In this document: positions 13,830 through 15,771 of the stretch, piece after piece
Numbering within the stretch: position 1 is the first letter of the stretch
Layout of the letters: each line of letters begins with the position of its first letter
Assembly (NCBI GenBank): GCA_018668195.1
Contig: JABITU010000275.1
Span: forward strand, 1 to 15,771
Length of the DNA: 15,771 nucleotides
Reading direction: 5' to 3'
Source: Tateyamaria sp.
GTDB lineage: Bacteria; Pseudomonadota; Alphaproteobacteria; Rhodobacterales; Rhodobacteraceae
Notes under the pieces: generated by a model
The model's input: the letters and a program-made list of their open reading frames with translations, nothing else
What the model was told of the DNA's origin: nothing
Databases searched by the model: none
Made by a program: the position numbers and the translations under genes

Positions 13830-15365
13830 CTAGCGGCGGATAGCCTGACGGATTTCTGACAACCGCAGTGCACCAAGCAGGTGCGCAGACCCAAAATAGC
13901 TGATAGCACCGATGCTGATCAGAACTAAAAGGGCGACGTAGCGGACATAGGGTGCGTCAAGCGCTGGTAGCAGGGGAATGGCCCCAATCCAGAGAGCGCC
14001 TCCCATAATCACAGCTGCGATACCAATCCGAGGCAGGCGCTCGCGGTAGCGCTGGTCGAGCTGCGCCGCGTCGCCCATGCCGCGCAATCCCCAAATAAGC
14101 AGAAACATCATGCTCCAACCAGCAACAGTGGTGGCGATTGCAGGGGCCATCCAGCCTATTATTGGTGCTAACCCTACAGCAATGACCACGTTGATCACCA
14201 TTGCAATGAGCGCAAAGTAGAATGGTGTGCTGGTGTCGCCACGTGCGAAGTACTGCGGTTGCAGCACTTTTTGCATCACAAATGCGGGCAGACCTAAGCC
14301 GTAAATCGACACCGCCAAAGCAATCGAAGCAACGTCGTCAACGCCGGTCTCGCCCCGTCCGAAAAGCACCGAAACCAGCGGTAGTGGGATCACCATAAGC
14401 GCAAGGGCTGACGGGATGGTCAGCGCCATGGAAAACTCGGCCGCACGAGAATAAGCGTTGCGGGCTCCGGTGTCATCTTTGGCCTTGAGCCGGCGCGACA
14501 GGTCCGGCAACAACACGATACCAACCGCGATGCCCACAACACCAAGGGGCAGTTGATAAAGCCGGTCGGCGGCAAAGAGCCAGCTGACAGCGCTGTCAAA
14601 GCGGCTGGCCACAAGTTGACCGACCACAAGGTTGATCTGCATGACACCGGATGCCAATGCCGCAGGAACGGCGGTTTGGACCATCTTACGCATGTCAGGG
14701 GTCCATTTCGGCAGACCCACTTTCAGGGCAAAACCGGCGCGTGCTGCTGCACGCCACGTCAGCGCCAGTTGCGCAATCCCCGCCACAGGGATCGCCCAAA
14801 TCAGCCAGTCGACGACAACGGCATCCGTGGCCCACGCAGCAACCATCGCGCCTATGGCCACAACGTTCAGCAACACGGGTGCTGCGGCGGCAACAGCAAA
14901 CCGCCCCGTTGCGTTCAACACACCTGAAAAGAGTGCCGATAGGGACATGAGGAAGATATAGGGAAATACAATGCGCCCGAACCCGACGGTCAGGTCCAAG
15001 CGCTGGGTATCAAAGCCCCCCGCCGTGGCCCAGACAAGCGTTGGCATGAATATCATGGCCAGCCCGGTCAGCGCGAGCGTCACCAGCGCCAGCAAGTTGA
15101 GCGCATCCTGTCCAAAAGCGCGCGCATCTTCGGCGCCTTCTATCTTGGCCGAGAACATGGGCACGAAGGCTGCGTTGAACGCGCCTTCGGCAAAGAAACG
15201 TCGGAACATGTTTGGTAGACGAAAGGCCGCGACAAAGGCATCCATCACTGGCCCCGGGCCGATCAGTGACAGGATGAGTACTTCGCGCACAAACCCCAAG
15301 ATCCGACTGGCCAAGGTCCAGAAGCCAACGGTGACAAAGCCGTACATGAGGCGGATTGGTTTCAT
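13830..15365 (-). CDS. murJ: Lipid II flippase MurJ
   Basis: This inner-membrane protein of the MOP superfamily flips lipid II for peptidoglycan synthesis. Its 511 residues match the family, with about 14 hydrophobic segments over the whole length. Conserved charged residues of the cavity are seen: R21 and R27 (ASRILGFVRE), R55-R56 (LPNMFRRFFAEGAFNAAFVP) and the Arg in FAADRLYQLPLGV, which corresponds to R270 of E. coli. The ATG at 15365 follows GGAtG (GGCCGGATGT). It is convergent with the rhomboid-like gene (99-bp gap) and, with trpS on the same strand, keeps the murJ-trpS neighbourhood I associate with this order. I see no damage. Confidence 0.96.
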   Translation of the reverse strand: MKPIRLMYGFVTVGFWTLASRILGFVREVLILSLIGPGPVMDAFVAAFRLPNMFRRFFAEGAFNAAFVPMFSAKIEGAEDARAFGQDALNLLALVTLALTGLAMIFMPTLVWATAGGFDTQRLDLTVGFGRIVFPYIFLMSLSALFSGVLNATGRFAVAAAAPVLLNVVAIGAMVAAWATDAVVVDWLIWAIPVAGIAQLALTWRAAARAGFALKVGLPKWTPDMRKMVQTAVPAALASGVMQINLVVGQLVASRFDSAVSWLFAADRLYQLPLGVVGIAVGIVLLPDLSRRLKAKDDTGARNAYSRAAEFSMALTIPSALALMVIPLPLVSVLFGRGETGVDDVASIALAVSIYGLGLPAFVMQKVLQPQYFARGDTSTPFYFALIAMVINVVIAVGLAPIIGWMAPAIATTVAGWSMMFLLIWGLRGMGDAAQLDQRYRERLPRIGIAAVIMGGALWIGAIPLLPALDAPYVRYVALLVLISIGAISYFGSAHLLGALRLSEIRQAIRR

Positions 15366-15771
15366 ACATCCGGCCTAGCGCCTGATGCGCGGCGGCGCAA
15401 TATACGACGCTAGATCATCAATGCATCACATAGCGACAACCGCGTTTTGACCAGTGGTCTCATCCTGCCCCTTTAGATCTACCGGATCAACGCCACATTT
15501 TGTGCACACACCCGTGCGAGGGTTTTGGGTTTTGCTTCTTGCGCAAATGCGGCGGCGTCCTTTCTCAGGACGGTTTTGATAGCAAAGAGCTGCTATCAAG
15601 ATAGTATTTTGGCCACCCATCTTTGGTTGCTCGCGTGCCAGAACGCTTTGCGGAATGCTTTTATCATCTCACACGGTCTGAAACAAAAAAACGCAGCGCG
15701 CTAAAATCATGAAGCGCAACGCGGATCTCGTTTGGTTGATTGCGTCTGCCGCTAAAGCGTGCGGGCATGTA
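15366..15771. other. Last 406 bp, no supported gene
   Basis: This stretch must hold the murJ promoter. The best frame, 15426-15620 on the minus strand (64 residues, with VCTKCGVDP near the C-terminal half), has no ribosome site and no family I recognise. The single CxxC is not enough to call a zinc protein. The last 130 bases contain the near-repeats CGCAGCGCGC and GAAGCGCAACGC and no open frame of note. Confidence 0.4.

Noticed and set aside
15426..15620. 64-residue minus-strand frame with a CTKCG motif upstream of murJ
   Set aside because: No ribosome site, a single CxxC, no known family; probably chance.
1..15771. CRISPR array, tRNA or rRNA genes
   Set aside because: No regularly spaced repeats and no cloverleaf or rRNA-like sequence were seen by eye on either strand.

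Overview
The window looks like a chromosomal segment from a marine alphaproteobacterium of the Rhodobacterales (Roseobacter group). This rests on the protein style throughout: a methylmalonyl-CoA epimerase followed by a DUF1467 protein, a bacterial AspRS with the [10 protein letters not shown] block, MurJ/TrpS/rhomboid-like neighbours, and small secreted families typical of Rhodobacteraceae. The species cannot be fixed from the sequence alone.

Positions 1-4700 are an accessory, decaying region. It starts with the beginning of a gene that leaves the window (1-79) and the C-terminal part of a phage- or plasmid-type DNA-binding or replication protein (76-718). The linker-coding DNA of that protein carries a perfect 16-bp inverted repeat. 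An IS3-family element (719-2221, orfA/orfB) cuts this gene. A second, 131-bp copy of the same IS end, identical and in opposite orientation, lies at 3650-3780. Between the two IS right ends is a lower-GC segment with the C-terminal half of a tyrosine recombinase, a small secreted four-cysteine protein, and a minus-strand protein that has lost its 5' end exactly at the IS border. Beyond the second IS end come a degraded N-terminal piece of a similar integrase, a possible transposase tail and a PcaC-like (carboxymuconolactone decarboxylase) remnant. The region reads as a collapsed integrative element rearranged by IS copies.

Positions 4700-15365 are core-like chromosome: aspS, a GNAT acetyltransferase, an orphan receiver-domain regulator (minus), mce plus DUF1467 (plus, 2-bp gap), and a minus-strand set of an HDAC-like hydrolase, a nitroreductase and an EI24/CysZ-like membrane protein. 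The last two share an ATGA start/stop. After a 454-bp gap without genes come trpS (minus), a divergent rhomboid-like membrane protein whose catalytic residues are replaced, and murJ (minus). The last 406 bp hold no gene I can support.

No complete new defence or mobile system is visible. The most unusual items are the IS-bounded segment with its split integrase, the hairpin-rich stretch inside the replication-like gene, and the rhomboid pseudoprotease beside trpS.
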